The notes beneath the pieces were generated by a model. The model worked only from the letters and a program-made list of their open reading frames with translations. It was not told the DNA's origin and did not search any database. The translations under genes were made by a program, and so were the position numbers. A DNA stretch of 62,000 bases, taken from NCBI GenBank assembly GCA_009746045.1, contig RPFO01000078.1, forward strand, positions 1,149,107 to 1,211,106, written 5' to 3'. Shown here piece by piece: positions 25,331 to 39,000 of this stretch; positions within the stretch are counted from its first letter, which is position 1, and each line of letters opens with the position of its first letter. Source of the stretch: Mesostigma viride (taxonomy: Eukaryota; Streptophyta; Mesostigmatophyceae; Mesostigmatales; Mesostigmataceae).

Positions 25331-26840
25331 GCCATGCCAATGTGTGTTCATGTTCATGCCTGGCAGCGGGGCAACCACCAGCTCAGCAGTTCGAAGTGGC
25401 TCGTGAAAGGCCAGGGCATGCCCCTTACAAACTGCAAGGACCGCGAAGGCCCAAACAGGCCCACTGTCATGGCCTCTGTGTTAGAGCTACCCTCAGCACT
25501 TGTCTCAAGCCAACCCTGGATGTGCTCAGGGCGCTCGAGGGTGATGTTATCGAAGCAGCCAAGTTAAGCAAGCCAATGGCTGGCCCAGGATACCCCTTCA
25601 TCTCGATGCCAAATGAGGGAGGATAGGACACCTCCCTACCTTGCCCTGGTGTGCAAGGGGGTAGTTGGGGTGACGCTGCCATTGTGAAGGCCGACCAGAT
25701 TGCTTGAGACCTCATAGGAACAAACAGAGGGCAGCAGCCTGCGGGCTTGCGCCCACCACGACCGATGCTCACAAAGGGTATCCCAGCATAAAACTCAAAT
25801 GAAGTCCACAGCGAACGGTACATCATCAAGTAGCTTGCCAGGTTGTAGCTGCTCTACCGCCTTGCATTCTTGACTGCAAATGCATCGCAAGAATGGCCAC
25901 GGCGACGATGGGGTTCAACCAGAAGGCCCTGGTATATTGTCAGCAAGAAAGGGTCACCCATCATGCAGTGGCAGACACTATGCAAATAGGTGGGGATGAA
26001 CAGCAAACTCCCGTTCATGCAAGAGCCAGTGCACCCAGAAAGCAGCTAACAAAGGAAAGACTAGCCACTGGCAGAGCTCAATGATATCGAAGGCAAAGAC
26101 ATGCAGTCTCACAAATCTGTAGGCCGTGGGGCCACATCATAGAATACGATCCAGTTACCTAGCTCCAGATGGCGATCAGCTTACAGTGGAAGCTGAAAGC
26201 TGACGCTTCAATTCTATAGTGCAGGGTGCAGCCAGCCGCAGAACCCAGCGAGCCACAGCCTGGCTGCCAGGTGGGGAAAACACAGAGCCAGCCCAGACTA
26301 ATAACCAGACCACTTGGAAGCCAAACTGGGCCTCTCTATTGTGGTGGTTCTGAGCAACTTGAACCATGAAACACTGCGGCCAGCCTACGGAGAAGCTGAT
26401 GAGCTGTTAATAAGAAATTAACCGTGCATCTTTAACGGGCCCGGCAACTCATGCAAGTTTGCTCACACTGCATGCTAACCATGCAATCAATGCAATGTGA
26501 GGCGGCCGCCAGATTCAATTTGCAAGGCATCAATGCCGCCGCAGCAGATACAGGCCAAAACATTGTGAAGCCAGTTCAAGAGCTACGTCATTCATCAATT
26601 CCTAAGCGCGTCGGTGGATCCTAAGCATCAAAAGGATTGGTGCCAAGTTGCTGCACGTCATGCCCAGCAAAACAATTAAGATTTCTCAAATCATGCCAGC
26701 TACATTTTTTGCCATTCTTTTAGTAGTTTGAAAGTGATTTTTTCCACCCGGCGGGTTAGGGCGGGAACGCTTTTCACCCTAAATCCGCCCACATCGCGCT
26801 GCATTACAGAGACACGGGACATGGGAACCTTGCGGGCTGA
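25331..26840. other. no gene recognised
   Basis: No frame with a recognisable domain. This lies downstream of the ankyrin locus on its coding strand. Confidence 0.45.
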
Positions 26841-26842
26841 CG

Positions 26843-26847
26843 TTACA
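26843..26847 (-). terminator. candidate TGTAA poly(A) signal of the ankyrin gene
   Basis: TGTAA on the minus strand lies about 165 nt after the ankyrin stop codon. A second TGTAA is at 26804-26808. TGTAA is the usual green-algal polyadenylation signal; assignment here is by position only. Confidence 0.35.
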
Positions 26848-27012
26848 CCAACGGGCATGCGACAACCTGGCACGCCACATACATGGGCCTCCTCCGACGG
26901 ATCAAGGTGTTGAGCCGGTACCTACTGCCCGCAAGCATGATGTGAAAAGCGTCTACTTACTGCCCGCACGCAAGAGCTGGTGCTGTCCATCAGGTACGTA
27001 CTTGCCCAGCGA

Positions 27013-27087
27013 TCATGCCAGGAACCCTGCGACGTCCGACTTCCCAGAGTTCTCGGCCAGCTCCCGCGCCGTTTTCCCGGACGTTCC
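27013..27087 (-). CDS. ankyrin gene terminal exon with stop
   Basis: Acceptor CTGCCCGCAG precedes 24 codons and TGA. The peptide ([16 protein letters not shown], then SDVAGFLA) looks like a C-terminal capping half-repeat, with the TAxELA helix and xVxxFL helix of an ankyrin fold. Confidence 0.7.
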   Translation of the reverse strand, partial: GTSGKTARELAENSGKSDVAGFLA

Positions 27088-30000
27088 CTGCGGGCAGAAC
27101 ACACAGTCACCCAAATTAGCAGCGTGCACAGCCAGCCATATCAACCTCTCAAGACTTCCTTTCATCCCCCCAGCCCGCTTTATTGCTTCAGAGATAATCG
27201 GCTTGCTACATCGGCAAACTGACCTGAGTCCTGGCCATCTTGTTGGCGCCGCTCGCAACCAGAAACTCGACGACATCCAGGTGGCCTTCTTGCGCGGCAA
27301 AGTGCAGCGGGCTTTTGCCACGCTGCAGGCGCAAAGGCAGGACAAAGCAGCCAAAAAGCAATCCATTCCACAGGCCTGTGACGAGCACGCCAGAAAAAAG
27401 CATCCATCCAAGCAGCACCGCTCAGCCTCTCTGCTCAGACCAGGAAAGTTACCATCTGTGGTGGCTGCTAGCATTCTTGCAATACACGTTGCACAAGGCG
27501 ATGCGATGATTGCGATTCCAGTCTTAGCTCAAGTGATTGTGCACGTTACATAACTGGCGTGCACATAAAGGAGCATGCAGCCACATGGTTGTACAGGCAA
27601 CATCATTTCCCTACACTGTTCAATCAGCAGCACCATGGTGACTACCAGCCAATTAGAGGCAAGCTTCAATGAGTCATGCATTCAGCAAAACGGCAGCTTC
27701 ACAGATCAACCAACGACAAAGACCAAAGGAAAATGCTGAGGCTTGGGCATACCCTCCTGCAATTGGTAGAAAGAAACACATGCAGGAAGTGTGCTCAACA
27801 TATATCAAGGAGACAACCAGCGCAGGAGTCAACATATATGGCCAGATGCATCGCAGGGAGGGACACTGCCAAGAAGCATCCTTGGCGGATCATCCAGGCA
27901 CAAAAGCAGCCTGAACACTGTCCATCTGGTAAGAGGGGATGTTCACTCTCCGGTAGCATTTCCAGCAGCGGCAGGACCGCCTTTTTTGAACACAGACTGC
28001 TGCCTTTTTAAACACATTTCAGGAATTGGACCAAACAGACCTACGGTGGATGCAGCAGCACATACACCCCAGCAGCACAGCAAAGCGCATGGAGCCCTTT
28101 TAGCTCTGTTCTGCTTCTGCATCAATTCGACAAACATTCCTTCTATATTCCACAAACAGACCCGGCTCAATATCTTTGGCTGGAAATGAAGAGTCCTGAT
28201 GGGGGTAGTGCAGAGACAAAATGCAGGAAACTGTGCCAACCACACCCTGCAAGAACCATGAGCCACAAACAGGAGGTATTCAAAGCTGGCCGGGCTGCTG
28301 ATAACTGTTTGACAATCGTAGCATTTAGTACCGCATGCGTTTGGAACCGTGCTCATAGTACCGAATGGGTTTGGAACCGTGCTCAACTTTCATCATGGCT
28401 AAGCGCTGCGCAATTACAGGAAAAGGTGCTTTGACAGGAAAAAATGCGAGTGTGCACCGACAGGTGGCTGCATGCCAGGCACATGCAAACCAAAGGCACT
28501 GGTAAATGGCTGCTGGTGCGCCACATTGAGCATCACTCACTTTGCTCTTGGCGTTGACGCTCATCCCCTTGTCATCCACCAGGTACTTGACCAACTCCAG
28601 GTGGCCGCCCCTCACAGCAAGGTGAAGCGCGTTCATCCCATTCTGTGTTGAAGGCGAACAGCACGCGCAGCATCGAGTGATCAACGCGGCACACGCACAC
28701 AAGGTTGTCCAGAGGGATCGTTCTACTGTAGTTCACACAGTTAACAGAGAAGGTGACTTCCCCGCTGCTTTGCCAAGCACACCTGGCTCCACATCTTTGG
28801 GGGGACAAGAAAGCCCTAGGAAAGTAGTGCCGAGATTTGATTGCAGGATTTCCCGCCCCACTTTGCATAAAAACATCCCTGCACAAGCTAGGGAGATCCA
28901 CCAACTTGAGAGTTGTCAAAAAGGCAATCAAAGTCTTCCACAATGGTCGGTTCTCTAGCTGTGCTCACACTCGGGGGTGCACAAACTGGTCGCTGCATGC
29001 CGGTCACACGTGGACCAAAGGTCATGTTGGACGGCTGCTACTGCTGCAATTCATCCATCCACACGGCAGCACTCAACGCCGTCCTTGGCATCCAAGCTTA
29101 TCCCCTTGTCATCCACCAGGTACTGGACCACCTCCAGGTGGCCATAGCCAACAGCAATGTGAAGCACATGGAGCCCACTCTGCATTGATGGGAAAAGGTA
29201 AGAACAAACCAAGTCAGAAATCAACACCACACATGCTTTTGCGCAGTCAGCAGGAATTGAGCTGCTGAACTCTACAGCAGTTTTCTTTACAATGCCTGAT
29301 CATATCTCTGATATCATAAGACACCCAGGCTCCACACCTTTGGGTGCAAAAGAAATCCCTACAAGGATCGCAGCGGATTCCACGGCTGCAAGTCATTCAA
29401 ACCAGCGGGTTTTGCACAGCGCGCAGTTTTGAAAAGTGTGGGAACAGGTAGCTTCGTGCCAGGCCCACGCATACCAGAGGCCGTGTTGCACGCCTGCTAG
29501 TGCGCTGCATCCAGCTGCACTCACATTGCTCTTTCTGTCCACGTTCATGCCCTTGTTCTCCACCAGGTACTGGACCACCTCCAGGTGGCCGCCCCTAGCA
29601 GCGAGGTGAAGCAGATTGTACCCATCCTGGGTGGCATGGGTAGAGCGCAACCCACAGCAGGCAGGGCCACATACGTCAGTATCAACGTGTGAGCGCTGCA
29701 CACATCCAGCGCGGCAAGTTGAACGCACAGCCACATAATGAAATAGAGCAACTAAGTGCCGTCCTCCCGCATCACCATCCGCAAGGGTTGGGCGATGGGC
29801 ACAGACGCGCGTCTCGGTTGCCATGAGGTCAGCAAACGTTGATGGTGGTATCTTCCACGGTAGGATTGCAACCCCCTGGCCACCTGCGCGATTAGAAATT
29901 CCGACATAAAAAATATACCATTCTCATATTCACGATGGTTGCTAAGGGCTTTGGAAAACTCAATCCATGTTTCCTTTGCTTGCTTTGCATGCATCACCAC

Positions 30001-33000
30001 AAGACATCCATTTATATAGGTGGGTGGGCATATTGTAGACCCATGCTTCCCTTGCTTGCTTAGCATGCGTCACCACAAGACACCCATTTATATAGGTGGG
30101 TGGGCATATTGTAGACCCATGCTTCCCTTGCTTGCTTAGCATGCATCACCACAAGACACCCATTTATATAGGTGGGTGGGCATATTGTAGACCCGTGCTT
30201 CCTTTGCTTGCTTTGCATGCATCACCACAAGACACCCATTTATATAGGTGGGTGGGCATATTGTAGACCCATGCTTCCCTTGCTTGCTTTGCATGCGTCA
30301 CCACAAGACATCCATTTATATAGGTGGGTGGGCATATTGTAGACCCATGCTTCCCTTGCTTGCTTAGCATGCATCACCACAAGACACCCATTTATATAGG
30401 TGGGTGGGCATATTGTAGACCCATGCTTCCTTTGCTTGCTTTGCATGCATCACCACAAGACACCCATTTATATAGGTGGGTGGGCATATTGTAGACCCAT
30501 GCTTCCTTTGCTTGCTTTGCATGCGTCACCACAAGACATCCATTTATATAGGTGGGTGGGCATATTGTAGACCCATGCTTCCCTTGCTTGCTTAGCATGC
30601 GTCACCACAAGACATCCATTTATATAGGTGGGTGGGCATATTGTAGACCCATGCTTCCCTTGCTTGCTTTGCATGCATCACCACAAGACATCCATTTATA
30701 TAGGTGGGTGGGCATATTGTAGACCCATGCTTCCCTTGCTTGCTTTGCATGCATCACCACAAGACACCCATTTATATAGGTGGGTGGGCATATTGTAGAC
30801 CCATGCTTCCCTTGCTTGCTTAGCATGCATCACCACAAGACACCCATTTATATAGGTGGGTGGGCATATTGTAGACCCATGCTTCCTTTGCTTGCTTTGC
30901 ATGCATCACCACAAGACACCCATTTATATAGGTGGGTGGGCATATTGTAGACCCATGCTTCCTTTGCTTGCTTTGCATGCGTCACCACAAGACATCCATT
31001 TATATAGGTGGGTGGGCATATTGTAGACCCATGCTTCCCTTGCTTGCTTAGCATGCGTCACCACAAGACATCCATTTATATAGGTGGGTGGGCATATTGT
31101 AGACCCATGCTTCCCTTGCTTGCTTAGCATGCATCACCACAAGACACCCATTTATATAGGTGGGTGGGCATATTGTAGACCCATGCTTCCCTTGCTTGCT
31201 TAGCATGCATCACCACAAGACATCAACTTTATTACAGTAGTGTGTGCAAGCATCAACGAAGGAAGTCTATCACTGACTAGTCAACCGCTCGGCCCTAGGG
31301 CCAAACGTATGATAGGACCAGCACACTGAGGTACAGGGCTGGCCCACTGCCAAGCCCCTGCACCCCCTCAGTTGCCAGGGTGTGTGGGGGAGAGACAACA
31401 AAAAACAGGTTTCCCAAAGTGGTACCCGACTTTAATCGCATTCGCGTGACGGACGCATCCCATCCTAGAGACTGGCGGCGACACGGTCCAAGTGGGCCGC
31501 GCCGCGCCAGTCCACACTTGTGAACTAGCGTGTGTACGAATGCTATACGACAATGCATTGCCAGCATGCATCAGGGACACCGATAATATGAGCAACAGCT
31601 CAACAAACCTGCGTGTCTGAAAATGAAAGGTTAATAGCAAGGGGTTATGGGAGCGGCAGCCATCGCCCAGGCTCCCCTCTGCTGTCAAGGGAGGCATCGA
31701 CGCGGAACTCACGTCTCGTGATTAACACGGGGCTGCTGGCTGCCGCCAACAGTATGGATGCGACCAAAAGGCCTGTGGAAGTATGCCCAGCACTGCCACA
31801 CGTATACCCCAGGAGACTATCTTTTCCACAAGCACTAAAAGCAGACACAGCGAGGTGATATGCGTGCGCCGTCCACCAGCATCCCCAGCGGCGGGAATGA
31901 GGGTACCGATCCAAGAATTGAACAGCAGAAAAAGTGAGCACACGACCAAGACCCTGATAGCGAGCTATTTTGCATCTCTCTGCTCCAAGTCCCAGCAGAT
32001 TAGGACCACAAGCTGCAGCTTGCACCTTCCCACCCCACAGCAAATCGCAAGCACAGATGAGGGCGACAGATGCTTCCTCTGGTGACGTGTGCTAGGACGG
32101 TCACACTTGTGGCGACGGCTGCCATCAGTTGTTCGGACACAAACGTTGGAGGAGCAAGCAGCAAGATGTCCTTTTTATAGGCCCCATGAGATGCTGCGCA
32201 TGTTTTTGACGTGTGGGGGCCTTGTTGCTTTGCCAAACACGTACATGTAATGCAAGCATCCGTACACATCGAGTCTGAGGATCTGGGCCGTGAGAGCACA
32301 CGTGAATGCCCAGCGGCACGGCCGAGTCCCAGCAGTCATGGGACGGAGCATGAAGCCAACCCGCAACACCACAGGTGCATGAGCACACGTGGCATTGCGT
32401 GGCTGCTGTTTGTGCTGCCCTGCTACCCAACAAAGCCACCTACACGGCTTCTGACATCCAAGCTCGACCAGCCACTCCCCACACCTCCAGAAAGCCTCAA
32501 AGAGCATCGACGAGAAGCGCGCTGAACCCAAACGGTGTTGCCGGCAATGGGCGCCAAGCATGGCGAGCAGTTTCCAGATGTTGTTGTCGGGCATGGAAGC
32601 GGTGGGTGCCAGGATCATTCTACCGCAAAATGACCGAGAACACGACGCTGCTGTTGTACTGTGCTGCCATCAGTCAAGAGCACTCACATTGTCCTTGGCG
32701 TCCAGGTTCATCCCCTTGTCATCCACCAGGTACTGGAGCACCGCCAGGTGGCCCCCGCCAGCAGCAAGGTGAAGCGCATCGCACCCACCCTGCTTTGAAG
32801 GTACAGGGTGCAAGTGAGCAACAGCAAGAAAGCACCGCCGCAATATGCACACAAGCTGTTGAAAGGGATCATTCTGCAACAAACAGTGCAATTACCTGAA
32901 CTTGCCCTTCTATTTTTTCCCACAAAACAGACCTGGCCCAAGGTCTTCGCTTGAACATGAAAAGTCCTGACGGAAGTAGCATAAGGATTAAGATGCAGAA

Positions 33001-36000
33001 AACTGTGCTGACCACACCCTGCAAGAACCATGAGCCACCAAAACAAAGTCCTTCAAACTGAAGATGCTGCTAGTAACTGTTTGACAATTGTAGCAGAATT
33101 GTTACCGCATGGATTTATGCTCAACTTGAGTGTGCACAGACAGGTATCTTCATCCCAGGCATGCGCGCATTACACGGCAATATTACAGGGCTGCCACTGC
33201 TGCACAGCCATCCATCAAGACAGCAGCACTCACGCCGTCCGTGGCGCCCACGCTCATCCCCTTGTCATCCACCAGGTACTTGATCACCTCCAGGTGGCCT
33301 TCCCGAGCAGCCAAGACGAGCGCAGGGTGCCCCCTCTGCGTTAAGGCACAGAGTGCAAGTGACCAACAACAACAGGTTATGGCCTCGCTTCCACACAAAG
33401 TTGTCAGGAGAGCTCGTCCTGCTTAACTCTACTGCAGTAATCAGAAGAGGCGCCCTCCTCTTTTTATAAACAGATGAAACAGGCTGCTTAACTCTAGGTG
33501 ACGAGAACAAGTCCAAATAACTGGGGTAACGCAGGGCACCAGCCGAGGCAATGCACCGAGTTGAACATTACCAACAAGAAGCCTGCCAGGAAGCGGTATG
33601 TTCCACAAAGGTGATCGAATCCGAGTGTGCGCACACATGCAGCGCCGTGCCAGGCGTACCAATCAAAAGAGCATGTCGGGTGGCAGCTGATGCGCTGCAT
33701 CCAGCAACACTCACGTCGTTAGCGGCCACGCTCATCCCCTTGTCATCCACCAGGTACTTGACCAACGCCAGGTTGCCGCTACCAGCAGCAAATGGAAGCA
33801 TGTTGCTCCCAATCTGTGTTGAGTGCGAGCAGGTGAGCGCGACGAAGAAACCACAGCCCCACAGGCATACGCAGATAAGGTCCTTGGGGACAGCCATTAC
33901 ACTTTAAATCACAGCAGTTGTCAGAGAAGGTGCGGTCCTCTCTGTAATGCAAAGCACACCTGGCCCCCTATGCTTGGATGAAGAAGCAGTATTTGTGAAA
34001 GCAGAATCGAGGTTTTGTGTGCAGGAAATGTTGCCCACGGTACCCTGCACTCAAAGATCCCTGAACAGCCAAGGAGATCCACCAACTTGAGCACTCTCAA
34101 TGATCAAGACTGCCAGGAACTGGTGGGTCCAGAACTTTGCCCAAATTCAAGGGTGCGCAATCAAGCAGTGCCATGCCACCACGCGCAAACCAAAGGCCGT
34201 GTTGCACGGCTGCTAGTGCACACCATCCAGAGAGACTCACGTGGTTCTTGGTGTCCACGCTCACGCCCTTGTCCTCCACCAGGTACTTGACCACCTCCAG
34301 GTGGCCGGCCGTAGCAGCAATATGAAGCACATTCCGCCAGTCCTGGGTTGCATGTGTAGAGTGCGGTCCACAGCAGGCAGCACCACAACAATCATTCATG
34401 CTGCACACAGCCAGCGCGGCAAGCCAAATGCACAGCCTTACGATGAGATACAGCAAGTACGTGCTGTCCTCCTCCCAGACCGTCCGCAAAGGTCTGTAAG
34501 GAGGCCAGCAAAAGTTGATTGTTAGAGCGTGAGAAATCCACAACCCCGGTTGCTTGCACGATTAAAAAAACCGCGATAATGAAAAGTATGCCATCCTGGC
34601 ATCTATGATGGTCGCTAGGCGTGATGGTTGCTAAGCGCTTTGGAGAGCTCACCCTTCATGTCCACATGTCCACATATCACCGGGTGGTGGCAAGGGGTCA
34701 TGAGAGCATGATGCCATCACCCACGCTCGCTTCTGCTGTGTGTTTGGGGTTTAAACCCTAAACCCTAAACCCTAAACAGTGTGTCGCAAAGCGTCTGCCC
34801 AGATCTCGCGTCCCGTGATGGACACGGGGCCACTGGCCACCGTCGATTGCTTGGATGCGACCAAAAGTCCTGGGGAGATATGACCAGTGCTGCCACATAT
34901 ATACCCCAGGAACCCAGGAACCTACCTTTTCCAACAGCCCCAACCGCAGACACAGCGAGGTGACATGCGTGCACAGTCCACCAGCATCCCCAGCAGCGGC
35001 AAAGAGGGTTCTCCTTCAAGAATAAACGCCACAAAACAAGCAGGCAAACAATAGCGATCTGCCTTGTATCGCTCTGCTCCAAGTCCCAGCAGCCATGGAC
35101 CACAAGCTGCAGCTCACACTTTCCCACCGCCCAGCAAACATCAAGCACACACAGATGAGGACCCCGGAAGGTCCCCCTCCAGGGTTTGCTAGCATTGTTG
35201 AGCTTGTGGCAATGGCCACCATGGGTGGTTGAGAGAATCCCGACACAAATGCTGGGAGAGCCAGCAGTGCGATGTCCTTTATGTGGGCCGGATGAGCTGC
35301 TTCACATGTGTTTGGCGTGCGGGGGCCTTGTAGCTTTGCCGAACATGAACAAGTAATGCAAGCATTTGTCCCTGATGAGATCGCTGATCTGGGCCATGAG
35401 AGCGCACAGGTTTGCCTAGTGGCATGGGACTGAGCATGCAGCGATGCCACAAACCACGCCCACATGAGCAAACACGGCATTGCATGGCTGCTTTTGGTGG
35501 TGCACTGCTACCCACCCAAGCCATGGACCCAGGTTCTCACATCCCACCTCGACCAGCCACTCCACACACCTCCAGGTGGCCCAAAAGAGCAGCAAGGTGA
35601 ATCGCACTACACCGAAACGGTGTTGCCGGCAAAGGGTGCCAAGCACGGAGAGCAGCTACCAGACATATTGTTGTCGCGCATGGGAGCGGTGGGTGCTAGG
35701 ATCATTCTACCGCAAAATGACCAAGAACAGGACGCTGCTGTTGTACTGTGCTGCCATCAGGCAAGAGCAATCACAATTTCCTTGGCATCCAAGCTCATCC
35801 GCTGGTCATCCACCAGGTACTGGACCACCGCCAGGTGGCCCCTGCCAGCAGCAAGGTGAAGCGCATTGCACCCACCCTGCTTTGAAGGTACAGGGTGCAA
35901 GTGAGCAACAGCAAGAAAGCACCGCCGCAATATGCACACAAGCTTGTTCCTGCTTAACACTAAAATTATGTGAGAACCTGTCTTCCTATGTTTTCCACAA

Positions 36001-39000
36001 AACCGACCTGGCTCAATATATTTGGGTGCAAATGAAGAGTCCTGATGGAGGTAGTGCAGAGACTGAAATGCAGGAAACTGTGCCAACCACACCCTGCAAG
36101 AACCACGAGCCACCAACAGGAGGTATTTAAAACTGGCGGTGCTGCTGATAACTGTTTGACAATCGTAGCAATTAGTACCGCATGGATCTGAACCTGTGCT
36201 CATGAACTTAAAGTGTGCACAGAAAGGTATCTTCATCCCAGGCACGCCCGCGTTGAAAGGCCATATTAGAGGGCTGCCACTGCTGCAAAGCCATCCATCA
36301 AGACAGCAGAACTCACGCCATCCGTGGCGCCCACGCTCATCCTCTTGTTCTCCACCAGGTACCGGACCACCGCCAGGTGGCCTTCCCGAGCAGCGAGGTG
36401 AAGCGCGTTGATCCCATTCTGTGTTGAAGGCGAACAGCACGCGCAGCATCGAGTGATCAACGCGGCACACGCACACAAGGTCGTCCAGAGGGATCGTTCT
36501 ATGGTAGTTCACAAAGTTAACAGAGAAGGTGACTTCCCCGCTGCTTTGCCAAGCACACCTGGCTCCACATCTTTGGGTGGACAAGAAAGCCCTAGGAAAG
36601 GTAGTGCAAAGACTTGTTTGCTGGAATGACCACCGCACCCTGCAAAAATCCCGGCAAGCTAGGGAGATCCACCAACTTGAGAGTTGTCAAGCCAGCAGGG
36701 CATGCATCCGATACCGATAACCGATTCTGTCGGAAACCCGATACGGGTCACCAATATTTACACGAAAGATATTGATACTACCGATATCGGTAGTGGGTCC
36801 GGCACAAAAATATGTTGGGTAACGGTATCGGGGGGCCTACCCATGGTCCCGACACCACCTGATAACGATACCGCTACTGCAGCGTCCTGCATAATGGCGT
36901 TCTGAAATAGGGATTTGGGCTTAAATTGACCAAGGTCCAGTTTGGCTTCCAACTGTAGGTCCTTACATTTTTTTCCCGCGCATTTCACTTTAGAGACCTA
37001 CAGCGCCTTCCGAAAAATATTGAGCTGACGTTATTTTAACATGTCATCTATAGAGGCTAAAATATCAAACCTACCACCTACAGCAATGTTCGACCGAAAC
37101 TTCCATAACAGCGATCCTGTACAGGGCAGGGTATCGAAATATCGCGGTATCGGGATTGGGTCAGCATGAAACCCGATAGTGCATGCCAGGGAGACCCACC
37201 AACTTGAGAACTGACAACAAGGTAATAAATGTCTTTGAGATGGGTCGGTCTCTAGCTGTCTAGCTGTGCGCACATCTGAGTGTGCACTGGTCGCTGCATG
37301 CCACGCACACCCGAACTACAGGCAATGTATAACAGCTGCTACTGCTGCAAAGCCATCCATCCATGTAGCAGCCCTTGCACTGTCCACGGCATCCATGCTC
37401 ACACCCTTGCCGTCCACCAGGTACTTAACAACTACCAGGAGGCCTCAGCAAGTACAGCCGCACATGCGCATTGGGGCAGTAGAAGGCATTAACCTGCTGA
37501 ATCTCTACAGCCATTTTTTACTTTCCATGCCTTAAAATTACCAAACGCGCACGGCTTCACATGCTTTGGCGCCAAGGTCCCTATGAGAACTGCTTCTGTA
37601 GCAGGACACTTTGCCCACCTCACCCTGAACAAAATCGCCCCAGCATGAGCAGCATACTGGACGACTTTCAGTCAGGAAGCTCAAGCAAAGGTTCTCAATT
37701 TTTTAAGGTGCAGGAACACGTAGCTTCGTGCCAGGCGCATGCATACCAAAGGCCGTGTTGCACGGCTGCTCGTGCACCGCATCCAGAGAAACTCACGTTG
37801 TTCGTGGCGTCCACGCTCATCCCCTTGTCCTCCACCAGGTACTTGACCATGGCCAGGCGGCCGCCCCTAGCAGCATTGTGAAGCGCATTTTCCCCGCCCT
37901 GGGTTGCATGGTAGAGTGCGGGTTACAGCAGGCAGTGCCAGAGCAATCATTCATGCTGCACACATCCAGCGCGGCCAGTTGAATGCACAGCAAAACGTTG
38001 AGAGAGAGAACTACTTGCCGTTCTTGGTAAGAGTCAAGGCCTCATCGCTGACCATCAAGGGTTGGGGCACAGGCACCTGCCTGGGCTTGCAATGGAGTTA
38101 GCAAGAGTTGAGGGCTGCACCTTTCACGGTAGGATTCCACAACCCTGGCATCATGGACAATCGAAACCTTGACACCAAAGATATACAATGTTAGCTTTTA
38201 CAATAACCGCTAACATATACAAGGGCTTTGGAAATAATTCCACCCTGCATGGTTAACATTCACAGGGTAATTGCAACATGGGTAATGGGAGAGTAAGCAA
38301 ATGCCCAGGCTAGGCATTGCAGCGGAGGGGAGCGTTGGCGCCGACCTCGCGTCCCGTGACGGACATGGGGGCGCTGGCCACCGCCAACTGTTTGGGTGCA
38401 ACCAAAAGGCCTGTGGAAGTATGCCCAGCACTGCCACACGTATACCCAAGGAGACTACCGTTTCCAAAAACCCCATCCGCAGACACAGCGAGGTGACATG
38501 CGTGCACAGTCCCCAGCAGCGGGAAAGAGGGCAAGCGTTTGAGAACTAAGCAAGCACGCGACGAGGATTGAGTTACCGCGCAGTTTTGCACCTCTCTGCA
38601 TTAAGCCCCAGCAACCGTGGACCACACGCAGGAGGTGCTGCTAATAGGTTGTTTGACAGCCGTAGCATTCATTACCGCATGGAGCTGTGCTCAACTTCAA
38701 GTCTGCACCAACAGGTACCTTCATCCCAGGAACCAGCGCATTGAAAGGCCATATTAGAGGAGGGCTGTCACCGCTGCACAGCCATGGGTAGGTGCAGCCG
38801 CACTCACGAGGTCCGTGGCGTCCACGCTCGTCCCCTTGTCCACCAGGAACTTGACCACCGCCAGGTTGCCTTCCCGAGCAGCGTGGCGAAGAGCATCGAG
38901 CCCACACTGCGTTACAACACAGGGTGCAAGCGACAAACGACGACAAAGTATGCCCGCACGCACACACAAAGTTGTCAGGAGAGCTCGTCCTGCTTAACTC

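Noticed and set aside
29752-31130. Repeated 68-codon minus-strand frames
   Set aside because: Each is the 76-bp minisatellite read through. The period is not a multiple of three, so the frames cycle and have no domain.
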